A stretch of DNA of 64,000 bases from Branchiostoma floridae (lineage: Eukaryota; Chordata; Leptocardii; Amphioxiformes; Branchiostomatidae): NCBI RefSeq assembly GCF_000003815.2, contig NW_023365732.1:176894-240893 (forward strand), in the 5' to 3' direction. This document shows, one piece after another, positions 10,091 to 23,117 of this stretch; positions within the stretch are counted from its first letter, which is position 1; each line of letters starts with the position of its first letter. The notes beneath the pieces are model-generated. The model had not been told where the DNA came from. It saw nothing but the letters and a program-made list of their open reading frames with translations, and did not search any database. The translations under genes were made by a program, and so were the position numbers.

Positions 10091-11599
10091 TTATTTAAAC
10101 AAACAGGTTAGCGTGACTACATCACTGCCTTGGAATGATAAACTCGTTGTGGCGTGAACAGGAAGCAAGCAGTTCTTTTGAGCTCAGACATCGCTGGACA
10201 AACCAAGTCCATGACGGTGATCTATTGTCAGGGTAGGCGAAAACTCTGTTTGTTTTGGGGGAGCAAATATGATACTTTCAGGACTAGACTTGCAACAACA
10301 GGTGATTTTTTGGCCTGGCATAAGCAATAAGTACATTTATGCAGGTAGACACGCTACCTGATATGTTTAAGCTTTAGTTCAGTGCATTTCACCTTTAACC
10401 TTTGAACTGACAATGACGTAATGTTGACACGAGCAATGTGTTTGTATTCAAGTCAGGCAAATAGAGCTAACAAGGACATCGGTACCTGTGGATATAAGTA
10501 GAACTTCCTTTACGAATTCCGACATGTTGAGGGTCTGTGAGAAACTCCGTGAGGCGGACGCGAAGGGCAGGAGGTACGGACTAGCCCGTGCGGAGACAGG
10601 CTACCTCCGTGCCCTGGTGGACGCCGTGGCTGACAAGGACAGGCTGGCGGAAGTGGAGCTTCTCAAAAGTCTGGGCGACGTGAACTTGGAGAAGGGAAGA
10701 CTCGAGAAGGATGTAGGGAGGTTCAACATGGCCTTGGCGCTTTACGTGGCTGCTATGGTCCGGTGTGGCTATCGGGATCAGGGGGATGGTATAGAACACC
10801 GATACGAATACGCGGAGAGACTTTTACAAGGGTTGACGTCAAAGGGGTCACAGGGTCAGGAACCACAAACTGAAGACAAGGAGACGACTACACCTGCAAA
10901 GGTGGCTCTGAAGTTTCAAAACCTCGACAAGAAACGGGCTGCCGGTGGTAACACAGACTCCATGCTGGTTGGATACGCACAATTAATAGTAGAGGGAATA
11001 GTAAACGAGAACAACATGTTAGAAACAGAAGCGATCAAAAGCCTCGGTGACGTGTACCTGAAAAGAGGAACAGAAACTAGAGACACTAGAAACTTGACCA
11101 GAGCTACTGCTCTGTACAACACGGCACTGGCGCGGTGTAACAACGTTCAGGGAACAGTTGCCATTGTCCACCGCTTGCTGTACACAGCAAAAATCAGAGA
11201 GGACATCACCACAAAAAGCATAAAGGTGAGTGTTAGCGATAAAGACAATCTATGCATCTTGTTACCTCCATGAAAAATGGATGTATAGTTTTTGGCTTGT
11301 GTGTTTGTATGTGTGTGTTTCCGGATATGTTTGGTCATTAGAATTAGATCAGGACATTAGAACCACTTGATGGACTACAACAATATTTAGTATGTGGGTA
11401 GGGGCACGGCGGTCGATTGCTAGGGTATTCTTTCCCGTTGCTATGCGCGTTCAACAGAGTATCGGGTTACAGGAGGCCTACTTTTGGCTACCCGTAAAAT
11501 ATTTGAAAAGTAAACAAAACGTTTTGACAAGGAAAATGTTGTTGAAATAAGATTAAATTAGCAATTTTACATACTTTGAATCTTGCCGTTTGAATTTAA

Positions 11600-13639
11600 C
11601 CCTATTCAGACAGGTGTGACAGCGATCTCGCCCCCCCGTGATCTCGCCCCCCCCGGGGGCGAAATCACTAGCGATCTCGCCCCCCCCCCCGGGGGCACTA
11701 GCGATCTCGCCNNNNNNNNNNNNNNNNNNNNNNNNNNNNNNNNNNNNNNNNNNNNNNNNNNNNNNNNNNNNNNNNNNNNNNNNNNNNNNNNNNNNNNNNN
11801 NNNNNNNNNNNNNNNNNNNNNNNNNNNNNNNNNNNNNNNNNNNNNNNNNNNNNNNNNNNNNNNNNNNNNNNNNNNNNNNNNNNNNNNNNNNNNNNNNNNN
11901 NNNNNNNNNNNNNNNNNNNNNNNNNNNNNNNNNNNNNNNNNNNNNNNNNNNNNNNNNNNNNNNNNNNNNNNNNNNNNNNNNNNNNNNNNNNNNNNNNNNN
12001 NNNNNNNNNNNNNNNNNNNNNNNNNNNNNNNNNNNNNNNNNNNNNNNNNNNNNNNNNNNNNNNNNNNNNNNNNNNNNNNNNNNNNNNNNNNNNNNNNNNN
12101 NNNNNNNNNNNNNNNNNNNNNNNNNNNNNNNNNNNNNNNNNGTATATGCACCTGGCCAAACGATATCTGCTTAACCAACATGACTGTCTTTTCTAGTATA
12201 TAGGAACTGATGCATTTACCCGTGTTTCTTAAGACAGGTACTTTACCAGTGTTTGTGTAGCATTTAGCAACAGGAATATCAACTTGCGCGTAGATAGTGT
12301 TTATAATGAGAAACTATTATTCACGTACGTGTGTTTTTGTTAGTGCTTTGGAAATGTTTCCAGCACAAGAAAGAAAACACTGTGACAAATTGAAAACATA
12401 TAGCTGACGTATTCCGTACCATAGACGGTGTTGATTTATACGTTCGCAGTAGCACTGTTTTTATGCCACCTCAGCTGAAAAAAATTGTCTTTTTCATTTC
12501 AATGTCATGTTTGCACCGAACAATATAGTATCGACCTTCGAGGTATGACATCTTACGGTACGGTAATAAGGTGCCATATAGGTACCAGGTAACACACCAT
12601 ATACGTTACTCCCCAGGTGCAGTATAGTACCAGGTAGCGCACCTGTAATATGTAGTAACCAGCTGCTCTTGGGGGGGGGGGGCGAAAACGCTAAAGGGGG
12701 GCGAAAACGCTAGCTGTCACACCGGTCTTTTTTGGTCATCCCTGGACGGGGGGGGGGGGGGGGCTTTTGAGGCCCTCCACTTCTAAGTCCTATAACTCTA
12801 AAACGACGTGCCGTAGGGCTACCAAATATTTAGGACATGATGTCGACATAATATCTGACAAGTATTTGACGTTTGACGCTACGATGACGTAAGATGACGT
12901 AATTATGACGTCATCAATTTGATTATATTGTCCGGACCCATGAAAAAAGGGTATTCTCAGAAAACTTCAAGTTATGCTACAAAAATGCAACAAGTGCAGA
13001 TAACAGAATATGAATGTTTATTACGACTTGTGTTGCCAATAGCGACATCAATGACGTCAAAATGACGTCATAAAATGACGTCATGCACATCTAAGATACG
13101 AGTTGGGCTCCGCCATATTATATCCACCACCTTGAATTTTTAAAATTACTTTTTTTGCAACAAGTAATCACAAAGGACAATGGAAATAGACTAAATTCGT
13201 TCATTTAGATGTTTTTTGATGAAAAAATACCAGGTAGCTACAAGTTTTAAGGGATAATTAGCTTGTTATTCTTGATCTGGCCATACGGTCCGCCATCTTT
13301 GATTTTGGGCTGATGACGTTATCAAATTAGCATAATTGATGCATATATGATTATGAAAGATACGTTAAATAATATAAGATTTTATTTATGTAACAAAATA
13401 GCAGTTATATAGCAAATAAATGTGAAAAATACATTGTTAGAACCAAAAATAGTGATTTTTGGCAAAACTGCCCGTCAACGAAAAAATGGAAAATTTGTCA
13501 AACTCCTTAAAATTGTTGCCAACAATACTTTAGGAAAACTCACCAAATTTGGAGGCTCTAGCGTAAGCCGTTCTGGCGTTATAGGACATCAAAGTGGGCG
13601 CGGGCCTCAAAAGCCCCCCCCCCCCCGGTCTGAATAGGG
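11600..13639. mobile_element. piggyBac-like TTAA element with a nested insertion
   Basis: TTAA (11596-11599, 13640-13643) flanks ends CCCTATTCAGAC and GTCTGAATAGGG, the CCC...GGG form typical of piggyBac. Next to the ends are long G/C runs. The inside has repeated TGACGTCAT motifs and no transposase. A second copy lies in opposite orientation at 38668-39626. Comparison with that copy shows a nested element near the left end, from about 11612 (GTGTGACAGC...CTCGCC) to about 12721 (GGCGAAAACGCTAGCTGTCA), containing a 430-bp gap (11712-12141). Confidence 0.75.
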
Positions 13640-14569
13640 TTAAATAGCTGTTTTGTTTTGTTTCGATGTTACTTAAAAAGACGATCATTTTCTGTTTTCA
13701 GGAAGGCCTTTAATTTTACCAAACTCTTGATAAGATGGGCAGCATGTGTCATCGATAATTCTGGATTTTTATATTTTTCGTCATCTATGAGGAAAATAAA
13801 ACTTTCTGTTTTGGGGATTTTTTGACGACGCCTCAGGGGAGTCGTCTAGTGGTATATATTGCATTCAGTCTGCAAAAATTCTAGAAATTGCACAGGCATT
13901 TCCACAGGAATGCAGTATGCTGGGTATGCAGGCCCCCCCCCCCCCAATCTGTTCCAGATGTATCTCAGGTATGCAATGGTGGAATGTAGGTCATACTTGC
14001 TCCCTGGAGGAATTTGTCCTTTGAAACTAGACAGGGAACTCTGCACAATGGATCACGTTGTCTTGGTTGTTATGTTATGTTATGAAGGATACATTTTCTT
14101 TTCTAGAGCTTGTTCAAGCCATACGCCACAGGCAGACAGGAAATACTTCTGTAGTGCTCAGCTGTAGGTTTAGGTCACTGGCAGACCATTGTGCTGTACC
14201 GGGGATAGTACATTTCTGCTGGCTGTAGGTTTATGTTACAGGTGGGCTAGTATATTGTGCCAGGGATAGTGCGACAGGGAAGTTCCAGTCTATTTCTGAT
14301 TTGAGCTGTATTGTTGTACACCCAATCGTCGTCATGGCAATAATACATTTTTATTGCCAGTCTTGTTAGATTTTAATTTCAATCAAAGTTACAGTCGAAA
14401 ATATGCGTAAAAATTGCATTTTTCTGACTTAATTACCAATAATTCAAAATCGAAGGCATTTTCTAAAAATCCCTAAATTAAAAATCTCGGGAAAACCATT
14501 GCGGTCATTTTGAGCCGTCAAGGAGTTAGTTTGGACTCTTCTTAGTTGCGATCTTAAACGATGTTTGCA

Positions 14570-14930
14570 CGCATGTCATGCCGCACGGATAGCGGGAGGG
14601 TGTAATTGATACCGGTGTAAACAACACTTCTAATATTCAAGGTCACCAACACAAACGTCAGTAGCTTCGTTAAATTATAGGTACCAAACAACACGATGGT
14701 AAAATTTGGCCCCAAAATTTCCAGACTTCTATGGGGGATTTAGAACACGAATCATGTTCGATCTGCCGAGGTCGAACAGAACGCTGACGTGATCGAACAG
14801 AACGAGCATTCTATTGGAGGTCAACCGCGGTTATCCGCAGGTTGTTGAACATGCAGAAAACACCCTTGCTTTCCTGGGTGCCGTGCGTCAGAAGAAAAAC
14901 TAACATTTTCGCAAATATAAAACGTTAAGC
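14570..14930. mobile_element. Rearranged fragment of the CAC-ended element
   Basis: 14693-14930 matches the left part of the element at 4480 (CACGATGGTAAAATTTGG, then ATCGAACAGAACG). 14570-14680 matches its interior (4755-4855) in inverse. So this is a partly inverted, truncated family member in the intron of TPR gene 2. Confidence 0.55.
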
Positions 14931-15735
14931 CTTTGTGGCGGTGACAGGGAGCATAAATTATGGAGATATAAAAGTCATTTGTATAATCAGAATATTTCAT
15001 GGAGGTATGAGCTCTCTGAACTCTTGTTTGTTTGCTTCTGCTATGATATGGGGTGAGTGTGTTCTGTATCTTTGATGAAAGGATAGTTCCAGAAGTCGTG
15101 AATGTATTTTCACAATGTTTGGTCTGTGCGTAGAGGATGATGACAGCTTAAAGATGACATGTGCTTTATTATATTGGTTCCATGTAGTCAATGATGCCCC
15201 AATAAACAACCAGTCACCATATTTACAACATACACTTTTTGTTAGGTTGGCCTTCCTCCAATGACGTGAGGAAAATTATATTACAGTTGACCATTCATCA
15301 AAGTTTTAATTATGCGTTAGATAACACGCACGATTGCCCACCTGTTAATCATTCCTGGGTCTCCATTTGTTTTTGTAGAAGTCAACTCGGACACAAGGAC
15401 AACAAGACGTGCAAAAACAAAAGGACCACACCTCTCCCTTCTCAACTGCAACCTCAAGTGACAACACTAATGACCGAATGCGCCGTCCACACAGGTAGGT
15501 ACAGTGAATAGTATAGGGGATACTGGCTCTTTATTATTGATTTGGACTACCCTATAAGGCATACAAATCTCTGTGTATTGTAGAATGATAAAATAGACAT
15601 TTTGTTATTCCTTTTCAGTACCCCGGAAGTACAAANNNNNNNNNNNNNNNNNNNNNNNNNNNNNNNNNNNNNNNNNNNNNNNNNNNNNNNNNNNNNNNNN
15701 NNNNNNNNNNNNNNNNNNNNNNNNNNNNNNNNNNN

Positions 15736-18190
15736 CCGTCGTTCCTGGACCAAATGGCCTGAAATTTGGCACAAGGGTACAGTGGGCCAATACCCAGACC
15801 CGTTTTTCTCATTTTTTTGATAGATACCTTTACAATGATTTTAGGGATGTTTTAAGGTCATTTTCTGGCCCGGCTGTATATTCATGTCTCCCGTGCCCAG
15901 GTATTACGTCCAGATGACTTGAAAGTTGGTATGATACTGCGTGAGATACTTATTAAAAGGACCCCGGTATTATTTTTGGCCAAACGTCACTTCAAAATCA
16001 TTTAAAAGCCAATTTGGCGGGTATCTACGCATATTTTCACCGAGCTCGCGTTTCGCGCGTGTAACCATATATGGTCACGTTTGCACGTGCGTCCGTTGCA
16101 CCATATATGGTTATGGACGTTTCCGCGCGTGACGTATGCTGTTTACATGCAGCTGTGCATTGTTGCTAATTGAATTTAGAAGGGAACCAATATGCGCCCG
16201 ACACTTAGCGGAAGCGATGACCTGATTGGTCAGCTCGGGTATAGCCAATGAGGAAGGGTTTTTCAACTTAGCGGCTGGGAGTACATATATGTCGCCGGGA
16301 AGAAGTCCGTTAAAAGTAAGTGAAAAATTGTACTGTTTATCTTAAAATTGGCAACAATACACAAACGCAGTAACAAATTTGGGTAACTTGTCGTCGTTAT
16401 TGTGTAGTTTTTGTTTGATTTACCCACGTTTAGAGTGTCTGGATAAGCGATACCGTAGCGTCAGAATGCCGCGGTAAGTGGGAGCGCATGCATGGAATAT
16501 TGTTGCGCTTTGCAGTGACTGATGAGGCAGTACTAGTATTGTATCATCAAGCTTTATTGACACGACAAAAAGTACAGTCAATTTTGTATGGCCAACTTTA
16601 AACTGCAACGAAAAAAGAAAGAATACAGAGTATATCTTACAATTCTACTAATTAAACATTATGATATGATTCTACTAATTATCGGTGAAAAGTGTACAGT
16701 AGTTCTCTTCCATAGTAACGTTATATGATAGTACAGATTTTCAAGGGCAAATCTACCAGTACAAACGTTACACTATGTTGTGAATTGTCCATTCAGGTTG
16801 GTTGTACAAGAATATATGTAATCAGGTGTGGCTTTTTTTCTAATCAACAAACAAAAAGGATCTTCCTTTTACTCTGGGTGGCAGTACATGAAATTACACA
16901 AAGGAAATACTAATTATTGTATTCTATTCTTTTTTCCACTGGAGGAAGAGGATACACCACCAGGACTGTTGTGCAGACAGGTGTGGTTGTGCCTTGATAG
17001 AGGGTGTCAATTTGACAGTGCTAAATTCATTATTGGTCGGGTGCTCGAACTCAACTAATTCCACGAAGTCTGGCCTGTCAGAGAACACAATAGTCAACTG
17101 GCTACAAAGTTGGCATCAACAGACACCAAGGAGAGGATAGCAAAGTCACGTACAAGAAGTGTTACTGTGACAGAACACCAGCTTTATGTATGATTAGGCT
17201 ATTTGGGACAATATTGTAACTATTAAACTAAGTGACAATTAGAGATATTATTATACCAACCATGAGTTCAAACATTGTATTTCATGACAGACATGAATAA
17301 GTTTTTATGACTTTTCAGACACCACGTCATGGTATATGCTGTGTAATTTAGTAATGCACTGTACTACAAACAGTTAATCAGAATAATTAGATAATCATAA
17401 ACTGATTAGTTTATGTGGAAAATAAATGGGACGTTAAGTTTATAACAGACGTATAATAACTGCAATTGCTGCATCCTTTTTTCAGACAAAAAGCATGCAA
17501 AACATTTAGATATGCAAAACAGACTCCGTGCAAACATACAGTCGCTAATTAGCTTTGTTCATCAATATAATGTATTAGCTGAGTAACTCTAAGTATAAAA
17601 ACAGAATGCGATCCTTTTTGTCTGAATACAATGTGCATACATTTATATGTATTTGTAATGATAATGTAATTGCAGTGCAGCCATGATATCCAATCGGATT
17701 TTTTTTTAAATTGCACTTCGCTAAAAACGGCTAATAAGCATATCTTGGTAAAGAGTTAAAAGTGTAGTGCAGTTTGTTTGGAGAGGTCTGCTTGTATGAA
17801 GATTAGTTATGCTTGTGACAACCTTGAATAAGTGCAGTAATTTCCCTTGCCTTGTGTAAATAAGCAGGAAAACTTTAATCATAACCACGCTATTGTCTGC
17901 TGTGGGTACGTAATACCAACGTTTAGGGTCGCATAAAGTGTTGCATCTGTAGAAAATTTCCGTTTGTGACATAATTTTTTTTTTTCTTGAAGTAAAACGG
18001 TGCTTGCTTTGTTAATGTGTGAAACATTAGCATGCTGTGTGCGTGTTGTAATAAAGAAATAAAAGTTTGATTACGGCACAGTACTCACATTGGATTTTTC
18101 AAGTTCAATTTTGGAAAAGTCCATTTTTGCATAAAGGGGAGAGCGGAGTGAAAATAGCTGAATTTGCTCCTAAGCAAATACCGGCCTTTC
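15736..18190. other. Gene-2-only intron segment
   Basis: TPR gene 3 lacks this 2.5 kb; the paralogous sequence resumes at TTTTGTTTTGTTTTCGCAAG (18190 against 44764). It lies directly after a gap and contains CCATATATGG palindromes (16062-16115) and AT-rich DNA. No coding potential or element ends could be assigned. It is probably an inserted repeat whose left end is in the gap. Confidence 0.4.
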
Positions 18191-18692
18191 TAGTTTTGTT
18201 TTGTTTTCGCAAGTGTTTAAAATGGCTGTTAAATGTAAATTCTCTGCATATTAATTCGTTCAAAAACTGAAGAGATGACCCTAACCTGTATGCTAATGAA
18301 AATATACGCAGACAACTCAAGAAGCTTTATGATATTCGGTATTTGGGTAGGTGGGCAAAAACAAAGCGTATGTTGATTGCGGACCTTTCGGTGGCTTGCT
18401 GTACTGCAGCAAAAATTCCGGTTCCTTATTCCGTTCTCTGGAGATGCCCCTTCATGGTAGATGCCTCTTAATGAATAAATGGTATATCTTTGGGCCCACT
18501 AGCAGTTTTTAAGGAACCGCGTTGTATTTGAAACTTTGAAAGTGAATATTTTCTTTCGTCATAGGAATTTCAAACATGTGACCGATGTAGCTGAGAAAGA
18601 GGGCAACATAGATAGATACCATATGTGCCAATAGATTCAATGCAAAAATTTGTGTTATTACATTTGACATCCATGGTTACTAAAGCTTCACT

Positions 18693-19138
18693 TAGTGGTG
18701 CGTACCTAAAGCCCGGACTTGGAATTGGACCTAAAAATGTTTAGGTCCAAGTCCAAAGAAAACCTAAATGTCCGGACTTGAGAGTCCGGACTTGCAAAAA
18801 GCTATCTGTCACAGTGTCACTTATATTCCTTTTTCTTGTTCTAAACCATCTAAAACCTTCCATAGACAGTGAAATTTGTACTGGAAAAAGCCAAAAATAT
18901 TTTGTGTTTACACTGGCTGTATATAAGTTGCATGTATTTTTCACATTGCATTTCAGTTCATGCTAACATGCAATTTTATATGCACCATCCTCCCTCCCCC
19001 TAAAAAAAGAAAACTTTCTTGTGCACATAATATGCAATGATGGGTTCAGGTCCGGACTTATAAGTCCGGACCTGAACCTGAACTGCTGAACTTGAATCCG
19101 GACCTGAACCTGAATACGAGTTTAGGTACGCACCACTA
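18693..19138. mobile_element. hAT-type non-autonomous element
   Basis: The 8-bp duplication GCTTCACT (18685-18692, 19139-19146) flanks perfect 18-bp inverted ends TAGTGGTGCGTACCTAAA. An 8-bp duplication and TAG ends fit the hAT superfamily. Inside are several AGGTCCGGAC-type subterminal motifs, as expected for transposase binding sites. TPR gene 3 has the empty site near 45660. The same motif cluster appears at 35200-35235. Confidence 0.85.
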
Positions 19139-19437
19139 GCTTCACTTGTATCCAACATGCGCTTTTCTAAAAGTTAAATACGATTCGAATGATATATTTC
19201 GTAATAGTTTTATCTTATGACGACATATTTACAGTGTATACAAAGAACACCTACAGGATGGCTGCAGGGCCCTGCAGACTGGAGACCTGGACAAGGCAGA
19301 ACAAAGTTTTGCAGCTGCGCTCAAGTCTGTTCATGTCAAAGGTGAGTCTTTGGTTCAAAGAATTTTAAAGTAAATGCTTGTAAATAGTCCGTGATCCTAA
19401 ATGATTCTTTTCGACACACCTAACTATGTTCACCGCA

Positions 19438-19773
19438 GTGAGTTCCACAGTGCCGCCCCAGAGAAAGAAAAGGCTCATCTTCTGTATTCCAGTTTAGTCT
19501 TGGGCAACTGAAGACCACCTTGTGCCCTGAGGCGGGTATTGTGTGTGTGAACATGTGATAGCTGTGTGAACATTGCAGTGATGTAGGGAGGGGTCAAACC
19601 GTTCAGGGCCTTGTAGACGAGAGTAGCTTTGTCCTTTTTGTGCAGTTCAGCTACTGGGAGCCATTCTAGTGGGTCTAGAAGGCCTGAAGTAGAGTTACTT
19701 AACAATGCACACAGCAGATATAAAATCACTACGAAGAAGTAAAAACATACAAATGATGATGTGTAACTTACAG
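19438..19773 (-). mobile_element. Truncated non-LTR retrotransposon (CR1/L2-like), gene 2 intron copy
   Basis: The minus strand reads the C-terminus of a reverse-transcriptase protein ([20 protein letters not shown]...). It is the shorter sister of the copy at 46040-46800 in gene 3. The 3' half was lost by a deletion whose breakpoints share GCAG. It lies in intron 5 and predates the gene 2/gene 3 split. Confidence 0.75.
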
Positions 19774-20488
19774 GTCAACACATGGAAGAAGTAGAGACCC
19801 TGTACATGTTAGGCAGAGTCTATCTCAAAAGAGGAATCCAGTCAAAGGACGGAGGCGACTTCACCAAGGCTGCAGCACTCTGTAATGCGGCACTGGTAAG
19901 ATCGAGTAGAGAAGATATTGAGGAAGCAATCAAGGAAATAACTCATGCATTTGTTAAGGAAGTCCTAAAGATCGAACAGAAGGTAGACAGTGATGATACA
20001 GAGAAACACAAATTGATGTTGAAGGCGGATAGGGGCTATGTACAAAAAGAGATCACAAGAATTGAACAAGAAGCTTATAGCCTTGATGATGAGGACCCAA
20101 AGATAAAAGATGTCGAGATGAAGAGGGTGGAAGCAATCAAAGCATTGTGTCAGACAATAGTTCATCAGCGTAAAGTGTTCATAGCTGGCCTTGTAGATGA
20201 ATGCATGGGGGTAATGCGCCCCCCTCCCTGTAAGTACGCCATGATAGGTTTGGGTTCACAAGCTACAGGATTGGTTACACCCTACTCTGATCTGGAGTTT
20301 GCCATTTTAATAGATAAGGAAACTGAGGAAAATGTTAGTTATTTCCGTAACCTCACACATTATCTGCATCTGAAGGTGATAAATTTAGGTGAGACCATCC
20401 TCCCTGCCATGGCGATACGCCCTATTCACGTATGACGCAATCTAGCACCAAAACGAGGCGTGGAACGCACGAACAACATCGGGACAAT

Positions 20489-23117
20489 ATGGCGGCGTAC
20501 CACTGTTGTGTGCCATCCTGTGTTAGCGATTCGCGCTACGATATCGGTAAAAAACTCACATTTCACCGTATCCCTCATGACAAGCAACAGCGCAGAGAAT
20601 GGATTGTAAAGATCCGCAGAGATGTCGGAAAGAATTTCAAGGTATTTTCGCATTATTTCGTAATGTTGTGGTTGGTGTAACGTTACATGCATGTTGGGGT
20701 GGGGGAGGGGCAGGGGCGTTAACTGGGTGTGACAGTTTCTAAGCTATTATCTTTTGTGGACAAGTTCTCGCCGCACAAATCTCAGACTTTTTTCTCAGAA
20801 TATGCTCCGAGTTGTCTCCTATTTGTAAATCCTGAGTTTCAAGTCGATCCAAGCATCCAAAGTGACATTTTCTTTGTTTGGACCTTTGTTTACTTGCGTA
20901 TTTTCTAGCGAATATCCATAAAGGCCCCGCAAAATATCGCTCGCACAGTCTTGTCGGTGTTTAAAGATCAGCCACTGCCCGTGAATACTCAAGAAAATGT
21001 CCCTGTATGTCTGCGAAGTTTCCTTACTGTATAAGCATTTCATGTTCCTTTCTTAGCAAACTTTCCGCCGTCAATATCGGCATTTTCAATTGAATTTTGA
21101 GACTCGTGCAGTGCGGACTTGTGCCTATTAAAATGTAAGGCGTTATATTTCTCGCACAAATCTCAGACACACCAGCTTATTTGAAGTTGTGATTACATTC
21201 AGTACATGTAGTATATCACATTTGATACCTTACAAAATTCGGTTAACTAGCAACAAATAAGATACATGTATATAGTATTACATAATATATATATTATACA
21301 CTAAAGCTAATCCAATGAAGTGGTCTTTATAAATATACCCTTCAAGCAGATGTTTAATTGGAAGAGACTTTTGATTTGAGTATCTTTGTCTAAGATGGTC
21401 TCATAATAAATTATCTACTTTATTGACTAATGGTCTGAGCTAGGACCTGAGTTTTCTGTACCGGTACCCACCCCTAGTCTGAGCTATTGATGTGTAATCA
21501 AACAGTAAATATATATACAGATAGTGAACAGAAATCTGAATATGGTAATATTTGTATATTACAATATATTCTGAATGATCACAACCAATATACAACATGT
21601 TCTTCAATCAATTCTAGATATCTTCTGCAACCCGTGTGTGCTCCGAACATTTCCATGAGAAAGACTTTCTCAGAACACTGTCCGGTCTAACACGGCTCAG
21701 GCCAGGAGTCATACCATCAGTATTCCAGTGGACAAAAACGACTACTGAGAGGCCCGCGCCAAAGAAGCGTTCCAATGAGTAAGACTTTATCATATTTGTG
21801 TACTGACCTACATTGCTCATATCTATGTTGCAATAATAAAGTTTATTTACGCATACATCCAGTCATTGTTATCCACTGACATGTAAAAATATGTCAAATT
21901 TAAAAAAACTCAGAATTATGCAATACATTATGGAATGTTGATAGTTTTGCAGGTTTTCATCTCCATAGCTCATAGAATTTTCTGTTTTGTATTTCAGTGT
22001 TGCTCCAGACCCATGTGTAGGCTGTGATGAAGGAGTGGCAGCTGATGGTCCAGTACACACTACACCGGCACCATCAGCTGACCATGACTATTCCTCCACC
22101 CCTGTTCCTGCAGAGAGTCAGCTGGCAGCTGCCCAGGCAGAGATTGCCAGACTGCAGGAAAAGGTTAGACAACTGGAGCAGGAAAAGTTTTTCCTTGATA
22201 GATTTTCTTCTGACCCCCAAGCAATTAGTTTTTACACTGGCTTTAATAATTATCAAACATTAGTTAGCGTTTTCACATCTTTAGAACCTTCAGCTAATAA
22301 CATGATCAGGTGGACTCAGATGCAGAGACATTCATCTAATATGAACAATGTTAGAATGTCATCTTTTAATGATTCAAGTCTTCCTCTTATTGACCAGTTT
22401 TTCATGTTTTTGTGCCGTGTGAGGCAGGGTCTTGCAGAGAATGATTTAGCTGTTAGGTTTGGTGTGTCCCAGTCTTCTGTTAGTAGGTTGTTAATCACCT
22501 GGGCAAATTATTTGTACTTCATGTTGGGCAGTTTGGCAATTTGGCCTTCTCGGAGTGTTGTTGATAAGAATATGCCAGAATGTTTCCGTAAGACCTACCC
22601 AAAGACAAGAGTTATACTTGACTGTACAGAGCTAAAGGTGCAGACTCCAAGTTCTAAGGTACTTAATTCTGAAACATATTCACAGTACAAAAGCCACACA
22701 ACATTTAAGGGTTTAATCGGAATTACACCATGTGGGGTCCTGTCCTTTGTCAGCACACTGTATACTGGATGTATATCAGATAAAGAAATCACAGCTAGAT
22801 CAGGAATAGTTGACCTTATTGAGCCTAATGATTCTGTTATGGCTGATAAGGGGTTTCTGATACAGGACCTACTGGACAATAAACAAGCAATGTTAGTGAT
22901 CCCCCCATTCCTTGGCAAGAAAGGAAAGTTCTCTGCCACTGAAGTTAGTCAGACCCATGAGATAGCTAGGTTGAGAATACATGTGGAGAGGGCCATCAGG
23001 CGGGTAAAGGAATACCACATTTTTGATGGAGTAGTCCCACTTTCACTTGCTCCGTCAATCAACCAGATTTGGACTACTTGTTCGATTCTGACAAATTTCA
23101 GGGGACCCTTATTCTAA
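20489..23117 (+). CDS. THAP-domain DDE_Tnp_4 transposase (three exons)
   Basis: Exons are 20489-20641, 21618-21778 and 21998-23117, with GT/AG borders and phases 0 and 2; the total is 477 aa. The start MAAYHCCVPSC is preferred over an ATG at 20432 because THAP domains begin at the protein start. Exons 1-2 make one C2CH THAP finger: CCVPSC, then VCSEHF and GVIPSVF. Exon 3 has a coiled coil (LAAAQAEIARLQEKVRQL), a helix-turn-helix (LAVRFGVSQSSVSRLL) and a DDE_Tnp_4 catalytic core with D in VILDCTEL, D in MADKGF and E in HVERAIRRVKEY. It would bind the element ends through the THAP finger and cut and join DNA in the nucleus. All catalytic residues are present. The last residues differ from the expected family end and are followed by an inverted relic of the same gene. 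Confidence 0.88.

Larger units (their letters stand above)
11226..15378. other. Intron 2 of TPR gene 2
   Basis: It carries the TTAA/CCCTATTCAG element (11600-13639) and a rearranged piece of the CAC-ended element. Positions 13650-14570 show only a C-run (13930-13945) and AT-rich DNA. 14940-15378 is homologous to intron 2 of gene 3 (44040-44453). No gene of its own. Confidence 0.6.
10135..20416 (+). pseudogene. NTase-TPR gene 2, 5' part (exons 1 to 6a, interrupted by a transposon)
   Basis: The exons follow those of intact gene 3: E1 10135-10232 ([15 protein letters not shown]..., with an in-frame 6-nt deletion relative to gene 3), E2 10457-11225, E3 15379-15494, E4 from 15619 running into the gap at 15636, E5 19235-19341, and E6a 19774-20416. 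All visible borders are AG/GT with matching phases. E2 and E6a hold three divergent TPR-like repeats (LKSLGDV..., [23 protein letters not shown]). E6a has the nucleotidyltransferase motif [20 protein letters not shown] (G-S-x10-D-L-E). The coding frame is cut inside an ATT codon at 20416 by a 7.6 kb transposon, and translation would stop at 20435. The remaining frame continues intact at 28012. Without the insertion the product would be about 1.5 thousand residues. A truncated NTase-only protein may still be made. Confidence 0.8.

Noticed and set aside
11583-12203. Open frames spanning runs of N (also at 8427, 15547, 60393)
   Set aside because: They exist only because N is read as open; flanks show transposon ends or introns.
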